Source of the DNA: Comamonas flocculans
Lineage (GTDB): Bacteria > Pseudomonadota > Gammaproteobacteria > Burkholderiales > Burkholderiaceae_C
NCBI RefSeq assembly: GCF_007954405.1
Contig: NZ_CP042344.1
Coordinates: 806,001 to 870,000, forward strand
DNA: 64,000 nucleotides
Direction of reading: 5' to 3'
This document shows positions 52,783 to 61,421 of this stretch, one piece after another (position 1 is the first letter of the stretch; each line of letters opens with the position of its first letter). Under the pieces are notes generated by a model. It saw nothing but the letters and a program-made list of their open reading frames with translations, was not told the origin of the DNA and made no database searches. The translations under genes and the position numbers were made by a program.

Positions 52783-53268
52783 CTATTCCACCGGGGTAAG
52801 CACCGAACCGCAGCCTGAACTCGGCGCCAACTCCACATACAGAGATTTTCGCCCGACGATGACAGCAAGCATTGGCCGCTTGTCCCGACGCTTTGCTGAT
52901 AAGCGGTTCCATTCCGACCTATCGAGACCAGAAGGATGAGGATGATCTTCCGGATGGGTGTGCCATTCGCCCAGATAGCGGATGGTTCCTTGGCTCGTAG
53001 TCCATCGAGACAGAGCAATGGCTTCGTGGCCAAACGGCATCCGCTCGAACAAATAGCGAAACCGCTTGTCCCATGCGGTGGGAACGGTCGCTTGCTCAAC
53101 GAGCATATGAGAACCATGAACCGAACCGAGCAGAAGCCCGCCAGCTTCGCAGTCAGCATCACTGGCCTGAACATGCTGACAGAAAATCTCCAGCGTGGAC
53201 ATCGAGAAATGCAGCAGAGTTCTTTTGTCGTTGGTCGCCCAGGAATTCAGGAATTGCATAGAGGACAT
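52783..53268 (-). CDS. cap3: Cap3, JAMM-family deconjugating peptidase of type II CBASS
   Basis: The product has 161 residues. The JAMM metalloprotease motif is complete: Glu41 (EAGGLLLGS) and His103, His105, Ser113, Asp116 in WHTHPEDHPHPSGLD. In type II CBASS, Cap3 removes CD-NTase conjugates made by Cap2. The ATG at 53268 gives a 22-base overlap with cap2; an ATG three codons later and a TTG upstream are alternatives. It is the last gene of the operon. Confidence 0.92.
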   Translation of the reverse strand: MSSMQFLNSWATNDKRTLLHFSMSTLEIFCQHVQASDADCEAGGLLLGSVHGSHMLVEQATVPTAWDKRFRYLFERMPFGHEAIALSRWTTSQGTIRYLGEWHTHPEDHPHPSGLDRSEWNRLSAKRRDKRPMLAVIVGRKSLYVELAPSSGCGSVLTPVE

Positions 53269-54878
53269 TCCCAATCCGGGATCGGATCGCAATCGGGCGT
53301 AGCAAGCTGATGGGAACGGTCGATCAATTTGGTGCGCAACGCAGGGGAATAGACGCCATTGACCCAGTCAAGTGCCGTCTCCGCCCCCAAGCTGGCGGCA
53401 TGCACCGACACCGAAGCAGGGAATGGCACGTACAAGCCCTCGCATCCATGCCCCGCCAAAATGACAGGAAGAGGATCAAGGGTGGAACGGAGTTCGCCTC
53501 TTCTGTTGCTATGCCAAAGGCATCGATAGCACGCGCCAGATGTATTCGCCCTCAGGAGTGCTCGGACAGCCGTTCCCGGCCCCTCAATCCAGACCGACAG
53601 CATGGGCATCGGAGACGGATAGTGGTCGCACAGCCAATGTCCTAGCGACTCTTCGCCCGTGGCATCGATGAGCAGGTCCAGTGGTCCCAATTGGGCCTGC
53701 CTGACATCCACGGGAAGTGCGCGAATCTCGACACCCGGCGCCAAGCGCTTAAGCTCCTTCGCCATAGCCTCGGCTTTGTTCGACAACAGGTCTGGGAATC
53801 CCAGGCGATGACGCCCGATGTTTTGCGGAAGAAGGCAATCGAAATCCACTAATGTGAGTCTTCCACCGCATGTTCCTGCTCCGGCCTTAACCAGCATATC
53901 TGACAGATATCCGCCGATCGTGCCGCATCCCACAACGGCCAGGTTCTTACCTGCAAGCGTCTTTGACTTAGGGATGTTCCGCTGGGCAAGGTAGCGATCG
54001 TCGATTCTGACCACCGAGATGGGTATCACCTTCAATCCATAGCTGGAATCCCTGCGGTCTGCGAGCTTGTTCTTTCGGACCTGACGCTGGCGGTCATAGA
54101 GAACCACAAAGCCATACGTCATCAACGGAGACTCAATGACGATCAGAACGCCGTTGGCCTTTTTCCTTTCCCCTTCCTGGATACGCTCGTGAATCTTCCG
54201 CCGGCATCGAGGGTCAAGAGTGCTTTGCCACGCCAAGATATCCCGCACCGTTTTAGGGGGCCAGTGGCTGGTCAGAGGACGGGGTTGAGCACCGGTCTTT
54301 ACCCTGTAAGTCAGCACCGTTCTATCGGTGACTTGGTAGCCAAGCGACTTCAGTTTGTTTGTAGTTCGATCTTCGTTGTCAGTGATGAACCACAACGGAT
54401 TTCCATTTATTTGCGCGACTATGCAATTCTGTCGCCCCAAATTCTCACCTTGCATATCCACGAAGCAAAGCAAGCCGTGCCAGTAAGCGAAGAACTCTTC
54501 CGCGAGATCCTCAATCATCTCCCCCTTTAGGATCTGCCCGAACACGGCGGCTGCGCGTTGCAGGCACGCCAGCGACTGTCCGACGGGATCGTAGATGTCT
54601 AGAACGACCGTACCCTTGGCGAGATAGCAAAGCCCGCCATCTGCACCAAGATGAGGAACCGCTGCGGGCAACTCGGGAGGGATTTCCAGCAGCCGGATGC
54701 GAGGCAAGTCAAAGAACGTGGGGTCAAGATGGACTTCGCACGGCCAGCCTTTGTCTGCGTGCGGCGGCACCAGCCGCCCATGCAGTCTGAACCAACCGTC
54801 ATCCGTCTTACCAACGAAATCGAAGCCTCGCTGCTTGAAGGCTTCGATCACGTCTGCGGTCGCAGTGGCGCTGTTCAT
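53247..54878 (-). CDS. cap2: Cap2, E1-E2 fusion transferase of type II CBASS
   Basis: The product has 543 residues. The N-terminal E2-like domain has its candidate catalytic Cys84 (ADGGLCYL). A linker leads to a ThiF/E1 adenylation domain with GCGTIG (318-323) and VDFD (344-347). CYRC (450-453) and CPLC (538-541) look like a zinc site, and Cys479 (GHGCEG) is a candidate E1 cysteine. Cap2 activates the CD-NTase C-terminus and conjugates it to targets. ATGA overlap with the CD-NTase gene. Confidence 0.93.
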   Translation of the reverse strand: MNSATATADVIEAFKQRGFDFVGKTDDGWFRLHGRLVPPHADKGWPCEVHLDPTFFDLPRIRLLEIPPELPAAVPHLGADGGLCYLAKGTVVLDIYDPVGQSLACLQRAAAVFGQILKGEMIEDLAEEFFAYWHGLLCFVDMQGENLGRQNCIVAQINGNPLWFITDNEDRTTNKLKSLGYQVTDRTVLTYRVKTGAQPRPLTSHWPPKTVRDILAWQSTLDPRCRRKIHERIQEGERKKANGVLIVIESPLMTYGFVVLYDRQRQVRKNKLADRRDSSYGLKVIPISVVRIDDRYLAQRNIPKSKTLAGKNLAVVGCGTIGGYLSDMLVKAGAGTCGGRLTLVDFDCLLPQNIGRHRLGFPDLLSNKAEAMAKELKRLAPGVEIRALPVDVRQAQLGPLDLLIDATGEESLGHWLCDHYPSPMPMLSVWIEGPGTAVRALLRANTSGACYRCLWHSNRRGELRSTLDPLPVILAGHGCEGLYVPFPASVSVHAASLGAETALDWVNGVYSPALRTKLIDRSHQLATPDCDPIPDWECPLCNS

Positions 54879-56017
54879 CCAGCCTTCGTTCGCCCGACAA
54901 GCTCACTCGGACCAGCCATGGCCGGGGCCGCGGCAATGGTGGCCGCGACGGATACCGTCTTAACCCGATCTGGGTCGTTCGGGAAGCGTGGGCCGAACTC
55001 GCCTCGCATCCAAATGCAAGCCTGTGAAGGGCTGCCAGCGTCGGTGGCTCCGCGAAGCACATTTTCGAACTCTTCAAACGCCTTCGCCGCTTCTTCGACT
55101 CCAGCCTTGCCGAGTCTTGCCGTGAGCGACTCGGACTCTTCCACAGGATTGTTCACTCCCGCACGCAGCCGGGCTGGCAGTGCTGCGACGACATCCAGCA
55201 AGGCGAGGTCGTCGCGCCGATCGCGCTTTTCGAAAAGCGGGGCTGCGGCGGCCATCAACAAGATCGAAGCAGGCCCGCCGCTGGACCACCTCCAATCACG
55301 GAACGCCTTCAAGTAGCGGACCACACGGCGGAACTGCTCCCCCTTGGCCTCCACTTCACCCAAAAACCACTCTTTTACGGGCCGAGGGTCGGACGGCATC
55401 CAGTTGCATTCACGATGGGCCAGGAGCACCTCGTCAGCGGGAAGCGCCGTCCAAGCATCGCGCTCCGCCATGTTCACCGCTTCTGTGAGCGAGTCGTAGC
55501 CATACCGCTCCATCGAAGCCTTTGCAAGCATGAGAAATTCCGCGTCGGGAATGGCGTACAAAGGAATATCAATGTGGGCATACGCGGCAATGATGATGCG
55601 GATGCACGTCGGCTTGTCAGTGACAAGCTTCCATCTCTTTTCCTCGACCAGCGGCTTCAAGGCTTCTTCCGCTGCAGCAAAGAACACGGTTGTTGCAGTG
55701 CTGGGGCGCTTCGTCTGCGAGACGAAACTCAATGGCAGATAGCAGCCATCATCGACGTCCGCCTGCTGCGGATGTTGTGCCGGCGAGTTCAGCGTCTTGT
55801 ATGCCCACGAACCTTGCGTGAAGAAACGAGGCTGCGGCACGTCCTCGGTGTAGCCGTTCGCTTTCAGCACCCTGGGGATGCCTGTGCGCAGACAGTTCCT
55901 GACGTCAGTGCGTGCGCTGGCTATCCAAGAGCGTTGCTCAAGCGTCAGTTCCAACTCGTCATGCATGCACGATTCGTCGTCAACGGTGGTGAAGAAGAGT
56001 GGGCTCAGGTTCAGCAC
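54875..56017 (-). CDS. cdnA: CD-NTase (DncV-like cyclic dinucleotide synthase) of CBASS
   Basis: The product has 380 residues. The nucleotidyltransferase motif QGSWAYKT (Gly69, Ser70) is followed by [10 protein letters not shown] (Asp87, Asp89) and a third Asp150 (HIDIPLY), the arrangement of Vibrio DncV. DncV makes 3',3'-cGAMP; the product here is inferred. The protein ends in ...RTKAG, and a terminal Gly suits Cap2 conjugation. The start is GTG at 56017, overlapping the capV stop; an ATG 17 codons later would lose the N-terminal segment shared with DncV. Confidence 0.93.
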   Translation of the reverse strand: MLNLSPLFFTTVDDESCMHDELELTLEQRSWIASARTDVRNCLRTGIPRVLKANGYTEDVPQPRFFTQGSWAYKTLNSPAQHPQQADVDDGCYLPLSFVSQTKRPSTATTVFFAAAEEALKPLVEEKRWKLVTDKPTCIRIIIAAYAHIDIPLYAIPDAEFLMLAKASMERYGYDSLTEAVNMAERDAWTALPADEVLLAHRECNWMPSDPRPVKEWFLGEVEAKGEQFRRVVRYLKAFRDWRWSSGGPASILLMAAAAPLFEKRDRRDDLALLDVVAALPARLRAGVNNPVEESESLTARLGKAGVEEAAKAFEEFENVLRGATDAGSPSQACIWMRGEFGPRFPNDPDRVKTVSVAATIAAAPAMAGPSELVGRTKAG

Positions 56018-57012
56018 GCGGCCTCCGGAACATTTTTGTTGGGGCCGTGATAGAAGATGGGAGCGCCGGCCTGGTGCGCTCGAAACGGTTGGAAAAGAGG
56101 ATCGCCGAGCGCACGCTGCGCCGCGTGGTTGCCGCGATCCTTGAGCGTATTCGTGGCGCCAACGGAAACCCTATCCAGCGCTTTCACGTCCTTGCTCTGA
56201 TCAGGCGTTGCCTTGTCGTCGATTTGGAAATAGTTGCTCCCCAGCGTCTGCCGCAGCATGTAGTCCACGGACGACTCCTGTGCGGAGATCACGAGGTCGA
56301 AGAGCCCCCCGCGCCATTTTCCGAATCCGCGGTCAAGGCTGGCACCGCCGCGGACAGTTGCACCGATCGTCATCGTGCCAATGGAGAGGACTCGAACTAG
56401 CGCATCTTGTTTCGGCGCCAAGAATGTATTGACTTCGTGCAACCCGAACAGGCCAGGGGCGTTGCCCACCAGCCCACCATCCGCGAAAACACCACGGTCG
56501 TTGCGTGCCAAAGGAAAGTAGACGGGCGCGGCGGCGGTCGCCAACGCAACATCGACGATCTTCATGCGGTGATCCAACTCAAAGGAGGGATGGTGAGGCG
56601 TTTTGAAGAACTGCCCACGACCCGTCGAGTAGTTGACTGCCGGTACGAGAACACGATGCTTCAAATTGCCGATCGTGGCCTCTTGGAAGCGCTCGGTTAG
56701 CACTCCTCGCAGTCCCGCTGAGTCGTGCTTTGCGGTCAACCAGAATCCCAGAAGCCGCCTTGCAAGACTGCGGCAACCAAAGATGCGGCTGCCTTTGTCT
56801 TCAAACAGTGCCTTGAGCTCGTTGGCCGGAATTTCCGCAGCCAGCCCCAAGGCCAGCATCCCTCCTGCCGATGTGCCACAAATCAGATCAAAGTGCGAAG
56901 CGATAGGACGACCCAGCACGGTTTCGAGTTCGGCAAGAACCGTCGCCGTGTACAGGCCGCGATAACCGCCTCCTGACAGGGCGAGCACATGGTAGGTAGG
57001 GATGCCCGTCAT
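56011..57012 (-). CDS. capV: CapV, patatin-like phospholipase effector of CBASS
   Basis: The product has 333 residues. The patatin fold shows the oxyanion loop GGGYRG (14-19), nucleophile GTSAG (Ser48) and the dyad Asp178 in DGG. CapV binds the cyclic nucleotide made by the CD-NTase, then hydrolyses membrane phospholipids and kills the infected cell before phage release. It lies six bases after the DUF2188 gene and overlaps the CD-NTase gene. Confidence 0.94.
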   Translation of the reverse strand: MTGIPTYHVLALSGGGYRGLYTATVLAELETVLGRPIASHFDLICGTSAGGMLALGLAAEIPANELKALFEDKGSRIFGCRSLARRLLGFWLTAKHDSAGLRGVLTERFQEATIGNLKHRVLVPAVNYSTGRGQFFKTPHHPSFELDHRMKIVDVALATAAAPVYFPLARNDRGVFADGGLVGNAPGLFGLHEVNTFLAPKQDALVRVLSIGTMTIGATVRGGASLDRGFGKWRGGLFDLVISAQESSVDYMLRQTLGSNYFQIDDKATPDQSKDVKALDRVSVGATNTLKDRGNHAAQRALGDPLFQPFRAHQAGAPIFYHGPNKNVPEAAC

Positions 57013-57018
57013 GCCACT

Positions 57019-57243
57019 TCAGCCCTTCGGCGGGAAGGAGTCGTGGCCGTGGCTGTCCTTGTCACGGATACGGCCATCCGGGCGATGGATGACGAGTTCG
57101 GAGTGCTGGTTGCGTGCGATATCCCGTGCGGCGTCAATAGCCTGTTGCTGCGTGTCGTGCACGGAGGTTGCCCGCTGATTGCCGGCGCCCTTGACGGCCC
57201 AACCGTCCTGGTGAGGAACTACGTGCTGATTTTTGCCTGTCAT
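57019..57243 (-). CDS. DUF2188 protein, first gene of the CBASS operon
   Basis: The product has 74 residues and is a typical DUF2188 domain: HVVPHQDGWAVKGAG, a central helix (QQQAIDAARDIARNQ) and HRPDGRIRDKDSHG. The stop is only six bases before capV, so the two are co-transcribed. DUF2188 has no established function. Placement at the head of a CBASS operon suggests an accessory role, or it may be a passenger. Confidence 0.85.
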   Translation of the reverse strand: MTGKNQHVVPHQDGWAVKGAGNQRATSVHDTQQQAIDAARDIARNQHSELVIHRPDGRIRDKDSHGHDSFPPKG

Positions 57244-57322
57244 GGCTAATTTCCTGAAGTTGAACTATCGAGAGCCCGGCCATCCGGCCAGGTTGCCAAT
57301 GAGCACCCGCTGTAGCAAAATA

Positions 57323-57342
57323 TGTTGTTCCTGCAGGCAACG
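57323..57342. promoter_or_regulatory. Candidate CapH operator 1
   Basis: TGTTGTT-CCTGCA-GGCAACG, an imperfect palindrome of the same length and arm sequence as 57389-57408 (consensus TGTTGTY-N6-GRCAACR). It lies 80 bp before the DUF2188 start, where a CBASS promoter would be. Confidence 0.6.
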
Positions 57343-57388
57343 GGCGCATCAAGCCAAATCAACTTGCTGGAGTCGTAGAACCCACATC

Positions 57389-57408
57389 TGTTGTCTGGCT
57401 GGACAACA
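57389..57408. promoter_or_regulatory. Candidate CapH operator 2
   Basis: TGTTGTC-TGGCTG-GACAACA, perfect 7-bp arms around a 6-bp centre. This 20-bp size suits a dimeric XRE repressor. It lies about 114 bp before capH and 66 bp from operator 1. Confidence 0.7.
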
Positions 57409-57473
57409 ATGTATCAGAGTTGGTGCCAAGCTGCAAATGGTGGGCTTGGTGCCTCAGAACACAACTGCTGCGA

Positions 57474-57499
57474 GGGCGGCCGCTTAGCAGCGGCCGCCC
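57474..57499 (+). other. GC-rich hairpin in the capH leader
   Basis: GGGCGGCCGC-TTAGCA-GCGGCCGCCC, a perfect 10-bp stem with 6-nt loop, ends 22 bases before the capH ATG. No T-run follows in either direction. It might limit capH translation or insulate the divergent promoters. Confidence 0.6.
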
Positions 57500-57521
57500 G
57501 TAGCGGCAAGGAACGGATCGG

Positions 57522-57908
57522 ATGTCACAAACAGGCCTTGGCGTCGCCCTCAAGACGCTGCGCGAGCGCAGAACCCTCTCGTTACGTGAAATCGGTCAAC
57601 TCTCTTCGGTGGACCATGCCTATGTCCACCGGCTGGAGTCTGGCGAGAAGACGAATCCGTCACCGGATTTGATCGAGAAACTACTGAGGGTTCTCAAACC
57701 GGGCGAAAGAGACGCTGAACTTGTAATGTGGCTTGTTGACCACGCGGAGGCCGATACCCGCCTTGTCGAATTCGTGCTAGACGATCCTTCCATCAGCATC
57801 GACATTTTTTCGGCGGCAGCGGGAGTGAGGCATCGTGGAAACGTCAGGCCAGATCCTGCGACTCTGATCGCTCGGATACAGAAGGCATTCGAGGACGAGG
57901 ACGACTGA
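57522..57908 (+). CDS. capH: CapH-like XRE repressor of CBASS
   Basis: The product has 128 residues. The helix-turn-helix (ALKTLRERRTLSLREIGQLSSVDHAYVHRLESGEK) spans about 9-43, with a helical C-terminal half. CapH proteins repress CBASS operons and are cleaved by the partner protease CapP after DNA damage. Here the gene is divergent from the CBASS operon and two bases upstream of the capP-like gene. CapH/CapP identity is inferred from gene order and domains. Confidence 0.85.
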   Translation: MSQTGLGVALKTLRERRTLSLREIGQLSSVDHAYVHRLESGEKTNPSPDLIEKLLRVLKPGERDAELVMWLVDHAEADTRLVEFVLDDPSISIDIFSAAAGVRHRGNVRPDPATLIARIQKAFEDEDD

Positions 57909-57910
57909 AC

Positions 57911-58780
57911 ATGGATGAAGCGGATGTCAGGCAGAAAGCGCGCGCCTTTGTGGCGAAGGTCGATGTGTCGGATATCCGAGCAGACCTGACGCCCTATGTG
58001 GTCGCAGTGAACGCCAAGGTCAGGAAGGATGAGCTTGGAGAGGGGGAGTCCGGCTACACGATCACCAAGCCGAACGGGAAGCACGTCATCACGGTGAACT
58101 CTCTGGAAACGGAAGAACGCCAGCGCTTCACCGTATGCCATGAGATAGCGCATATCGTGCTCGATTTGGAGTCGAGTCACGAAGAGGTGCCGTCCTGGTC
58201 TTATGCCAAGCGGCACCCGAACGAAATTGCCTGCGACACCTTCGCCGCTGAATTGCTGATGCCGTATCAGCAATGGCTATCGCTGGTGCCCAAGGAAGAG
58301 CCATCGCTGGAGCTTATCCAGCGCATGGCTGACTCGTTTGGCACATCTTTTCCTGCAGCGGCATCAAGGTTTGCCAGTCTCAGCGATATGCCGTGCGCAT
58401 TCGTCACCATGGAGCGAGGTGCTGTGCGTTACGCAGCACGCTCCACCAGCTTGCGGCAGGCAGGAGCCTGGATATCTCCCAAATCCGTCATCCCGGTCGG
58501 CTCCGTGGCTCACCGACTACGTTCTTCGGGCATTAGTGCTGCCGAAACGGATGAGGTTTCACAAGACATCTGGTTCGACAACTGGGAAAAGGGGCTCGAC
58601 CTCTGGGAGCTTTCCAGGCACTACGCACGCACCGACACCACGACCTCGCTGTTGTGGTTTGACAACGACGATTTACCTGAGATCGAAGTGAATCGCTTCG
58701 GTGCACGCGTCGAAGACGATGGCGGCTTGGCTGAACTTACGGGACAACTGCCGTGGCCAGGGCGAAGCAGGCGTCGTTAG
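57911..58780 (+). CDS. capP: CapP-like ImmA/IrrE-family metallopeptidase
   Basis: The product has 289 residues. The zinc-peptidase motif HEIAH (77-81) and the third ligand region NEIACDTFAAELLMP (Glu114) lie in the N-terminal half; the C-terminal half (about 150-289) is a probable sensor region. Cys76 precedes the active site and Cys108 lies near the third ligand, which could support a cysteine-based activity switch. It would cleave CapH to induce CBASS. It converges with the DUF1016 gene. Confidence 0.87.
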   Translation: MDEADVRQKARAFVAKVDVSDIRADLTPYVVAVNAKVRKDELGEGESGYTITKPNGKHVITVNSLETEERQRFTVCHEIAHIVLDLESSHEEVPSWSYAKRHPNEIACDTFAAELLMPYQQWLSLVPKEEPSLELIQRMADSFGTSFPAAASRFASLSDMPCAFVTMERGAVRYAARSTSLRQAGAWISPKSVIPVGSVAHRLRSSGISAAETDEVSQDIWFDNWEKGLDLWELSRHYARTDTTTSLLWFDNDDLPEIEVNRFGARVEDDGGLAELTGQLPWPGRSRRR

Positions 58781-58811
58781 CGAAACCTGGCAACCTCGTA
58801 TCTGACACCCG

Positions 58812-59981
58812 CTATGGCTTGCGCTTCTTGGGGAGGATCGTCCCGCGAGATTCGAGCAGGCACCGCGTGTCCTCCAACTCCTTCTGCAACAGTTCGGCAT
58901 CCGGCAGTACCGTGCGGTAGTTCGCCGCCATCACCTTCGTCGGCAAGCCTTCCAAGGCATATCGCGCCAGCGCGTGACCCTTATCCGCACACAGGATCAG
59001 ACCCACGGGCGGGTTCTCATCAGGGTAGGCCCATTGCTCTTTGGCATAGTTGCAGTACATATGCATCTGGCCCACGTCCGCATGGGTCAAGCTGCCCAGC
59101 TTCAAGTCGATGATGACCAGGCACCGCAGCTTGCGGTGAAACAGCAGTAGATCCACCCGATACCACGTCTGGTCGATGCGCAAGCGTCGCTGCCGCCCGA
59201 TGAAGGTGAATCCTTCGCCGAGTTCCAGCAAGAAATCTTCCAGCCGCCGAATCAAGGCGGCTTCAAGATCGGACTCCGAATACTCATCCTTGAGGTCGAG
59301 GAATTCCAGCACATACGGGTCTTTGATCGCATCGCCGGGCGTGACGGCATCCTCGGGCTTGGGCACTGCGCCCTTGACCAGCATCGCCGCCTTGTCCTTT
59401 GACAACGCGGTGCGCTCGTAGAACTGGCTACCGATCTGCCGATCGAGCTGGCGCACGCTCCAGCCGCCGCGTAGCGCTTCGGTCTCGTAGAACTGGCGCG
59501 CATGGGCGTCCTTAACCGATAGCAGTCGGACATAGGCCGACCACGGCAGCGGAAACGCCTGGGCCAGCACGGTCAGGCTCAAATTCCCAGACACCGTCTC
59601 GGATTTCTCCAGAGGCAGACGGCTACCCAATTTCCCAGACAGTGTCTGGGAAATCTCGGAACGGGGATGCGCGAGGAAGAACCGCCGCATGTTCTCCAAG
59701 TTGTTGACGCCAAATCCCCGCCCGAACTGCGCGGTCAGATCGGCGGACAGCCGAGCCATCAACTGTTCGCCATACCCCGCACGCCGCTTGCCCTGTTGCT
59801 CGGCTTCCACGATGCGGCGGCCGATTTCCCAATAGCTGGCCGTCATCAGCGCATTGACGCTGCGCGCCGCCGCTTGGCGTGCAGCGTCCAGCAGTTCCAC
59901 GATGCCGCCGTGGATGCCGGCGTAGCCGGCAGGCAAGGCGGCACTTTTGGCCGGTGGGGCGGAAAGCGTCTTGTCTTTCAT
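58812..59981 (-). CDS. DUF1016/YhcG-family PDDEXK nuclease-like protein
   Basis: The product has 389 residues. The N-terminal DUF1016 helical domain (SVNALMTASYWEIGRRIVEAEQQGK) is followed by a C-terminal PDDEXK-type core, RVDLLLFHRKLRCLVIIDLKLG, with Asp in place of the usual Glu before Leu-Lys. The start overlaps the integrase stop by ATGA, so the two are co-translated. Such proteins are common beside integrases; defence or recombination roles are proposed but not established. Confidence 0.9.
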   Translation of the reverse strand: MKDKTLSAPPAKSAALPAGYAGIHGGIVELLDAARQAAARSVNALMTASYWEIGRRIVEAEQQGKRRAGYGEQLMARLSADLTAQFGRGFGVNNLENMRRFFLAHPRSEISQTLSGKLGSRLPLEKSETVSGNLSLTVLAQAFPLPWSAYVRLLSVKDAHARQFYETEALRGGWSVRQLDRQIGSQFYERTALSKDKAAMLVKGAVPKPEDAVTPGDAIKDPYVLEFLDLKDEYSESDLEAALIRRLEDFLLELGEGFTFIGRQRRLRIDQTWYRVDLLLFHRKLRCLVIIDLKLGSLTHADVGQMHMYCNYAKEQWAYPDENPPVGLILCADKGHALARYALEGLPTKVMAANYRTVLPDAELLQKELEDTRCLLESRGTILPKKRKP

Positions 59982-61183
59982 GCCACGGCCTCCTGCGGTT
60001 GGGCCTGCCGTGCGCCCGTGATGGCCTGGCGACGGCTTGCCACCAGTTCGGCCGCGTCGCGTACTGGCTGGTCCTCGGTGTGGACGTAGTGCATGAACAT
60101 CGCCACGGTCTTGTGCCCGGTCAGCTTCATGCCCACCTTGGTCGGCACACCCGAATTGGCAATGTCGGTGGTCGAGCGGTGACGAATGCCGTGCGTGCCG
60201 ACGTGCGGCACGCCGGCGGCCTTGAGCACCCGACACCAGCCGCCGTAGTGCTCGCCAAAGGTCAGGTGCTTGGCCGGATCGTTGGGTGACGGCAGGACAT
60301 AGGGGCAGCCTTCCCGACGTGGGGCCGTCGAAAGCAGCCGATAGGCTTCCGCGCTCATGGGCTTGGACAGGCCGCCCGTCTTGCTGTCCGGCCACACGAC
60401 ACGTCGGTTTTCCAGGTCGATCCAGCTCCATTCGAGCGTGCAGATTTCGGAGCGACGGCCGGCAAACTCGAATTGCAAGCGGATCGCCAGCGGGATGACG
60501 TAGTTCTCTAGTCCTTCCGCCTCCAGCTTCTCCAATTGGCGGAAGATCAGTGCCATCTCGTCGTCCACGATGAGCCGGGTTTCCTCGCCGGGCGGGAACA
60601 TCGGGACGTGACGGCACGGATTCGTGCCGTCCGGGCGATAGCCCCACACTTCGGCCAAGTTGAACATCTTGCGCAGCACGCCGAAGGCGTTGTTCGCCTC
60701 GGCCGGCTTGTAGGCAAACTTTTCCATGAACGCGGCAATGTCGGGCCGCTTCACGTCCTGCACCTTCTTGCGTCCCAGTACCGGGACGATGCAGCGGTCG
60801 ATGACCGCCTGATAACCGCGCCGGGTGCTGGGCTTGTTGCGCTTCTTGGAGTAGTCCTCCATGAACTTCTTGCACAACTCGGCCATCGTGGGCGCCTTGC
60901 GCGCCTCGGCCTTGGCGCCGCCGGGATCGCCGCCCCGACGAACCTCGGCCAGCCAGTCCTGCGCCATGACGCGGGCCTGTTCGACGGTGAGTTCCCCGAA
61001 CAGGCCCAGGGCGGGCTTGCGGCGCTCGCCCGCGTTCGTGCGGTACTGGAGCATGAACACGCGGCGGCCCGCTGGGGTAATCTTGCACAGGAAGCCAGGC
61101 ACCACGGTATCACGCAGTTCGACGGCCTGCGCCTGGGGTTGCGCCGTTTCCACGGTGGTTTTGGTGAGCTTGATCTTGGCCAT
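59978..61183 (-). CDS. int: Tyrosine-recombinase integrase of the ICE
   Basis: The product has 401 residues. The N-terminal DUF4102-like arm-binding domain precedes a core-binding domain and a catalytic domain with Arg243 (GRRSE), His331/Arg334 (HGIRHR), His357 (LTGHK) and Tyr366 (MHYVHTE), the full set. It integrates and excises the ICE. The ATG at 61183 has GAGGAG upstream and is preferred to an in-frame start 12 codons earlier. It lies at the element's right end, next to rplS. Confidence 0.93.
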   Translation of the reverse strand: MAKIKLTKTTVETAQPQAQAVELRDTVVPGFLCKITPAGRRVFMLQYRTNAGERRKPALGLFGELTVEQARVMAQDWLAEVRRGGDPGGAKAEARKAPTMAELCKKFMEDYSKKRNKPSTRRGYQAVIDRCIVPVLGRKKVQDVKRPDIAAFMEKFAYKPAEANNAFGVLRKMFNLAEVWGYRPDGTNPCRHVPMFPPGEETRLIVDDEMALIFRQLEKLEAEGLENYVIPLAIRLQFEFAGRRSEICTLEWSWIDLENRRVVWPDSKTGGLSKPMSAEAYRLLSTAPRREGCPYVLPSPNDPAKHLTFGEHYGGWCRVLKAAGVPHVGTHGIRHRSTTDIANSGVPTKVGMKLTGHKTVAMFMHYVHTEDQPVRDAAELVASRRQAITGARQAQPQEAVA

Positions 61184-61359
61184 GATGACTCCTCGGAACG
61201 CCCGGTTTCCAAGAGCCACATGGGAGCCATGAGAGCGGAAGCCGGGTCAGGTTTCAGAAAGCACCGGCATATGTTGAACTCGCCTAAGTGATTGATAAAC
61301 CTGCTGTATCTGGCTCTGGCGTAGTCCAGCGGAGTACCGGGCTGGAGTCATCGTGAAAC
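61184..61359. other. ICE-chromosome junction region
   Basis: This stretch lies between the integrase start and the rplS terminator and must hold the attachment site. The T-run of the terminator (minus strand, TTTTTTTGTTTCACGATG) is similar in nature to the T-rich core sites reported for this family. No repeat can be confirmed without the other end. It should also contain the int promoter. Confidence 0.55.
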
Positions 61360-61396
61360 AAAAAAACCGCCACAGGCACATGCACTGTAGCGGTTT
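61360..61396 (-). terminator. Rho-independent terminator of the rpsP-rplS operon
   Basis: On the minus strand AAACCGCTACAG and CTGTGGCGGTTT form a 12-bp stem with one G-T pair around a 9-nt loop, followed by a run of T. It lies 26 bp after the rplS stop. Confidence 0.9.
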
Positions 61397-61421
61397 GCAG
61401 GCAGGGCTGCCGGTGGCGGGA

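Larger units (their letters stand above)
57244..57521. promoter_or_regulatory. Divergent control region between the CBASS operon and capH-capP
   Basis: These 278 bp separate the minus-strand CBASS operon from the plus-strand regulators. They hold two related 20-bp palindromes (57323, 57389) and a GC-rich hairpin (57474-57499). They are more AT-rich than the surroundings on the CBASS side. No coding frame is convincing. Confidence 0.75.
1..61350. mobile_element. Tn4371-family integrative and conjugative element (left end outside window)
   Basis: The order int, DUF2958/DUF932/ParB/DUF736, DUF2285, repA, parA, traF, relaxase, cargo, traG, copG, trbB-trbI is the backbone known from Tn4371-like ICEs of beta- and gammaproteobacteria. 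Here it ends next to the chromosomal rplS gene, with the integrase pointing inward. The right boundary is placed between the integrase start (61183) and the rplS terminator (61360). No direct repeat can be matched because the other end lies left of base 1, beyond trbI. Cargo occupies about 11.3-29.6, 43.8-49.4 and 50.4-58.8 kb. The boundary coordinate is approximate. Confidence 0.9.

Noticed and set aside
57474..57499. Transcription terminator
   Set aside because: The stem is strong but no T-run follows on either strand, and it lies inside a leader, so it is listed as a hairpin only.
57911..58780. ImmA-like gene as part of an ICE repressor pair (ICEBs1 style) unrelated to CBASS
   Set aside because: Possible, but the pair is divergent from and immediately adjacent to the CBASS operon, with palindromes between them, which fits CapH-CapP better. 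Kept as an alternative only.
58812..61088. Single 758-residue protein covering the integrase region
   Set aside because: The N-terminal 370 residues are an out-of-frame reading of the integrase; the DUF1016 gene proper starts at 59981, coupled to the integrase stop.
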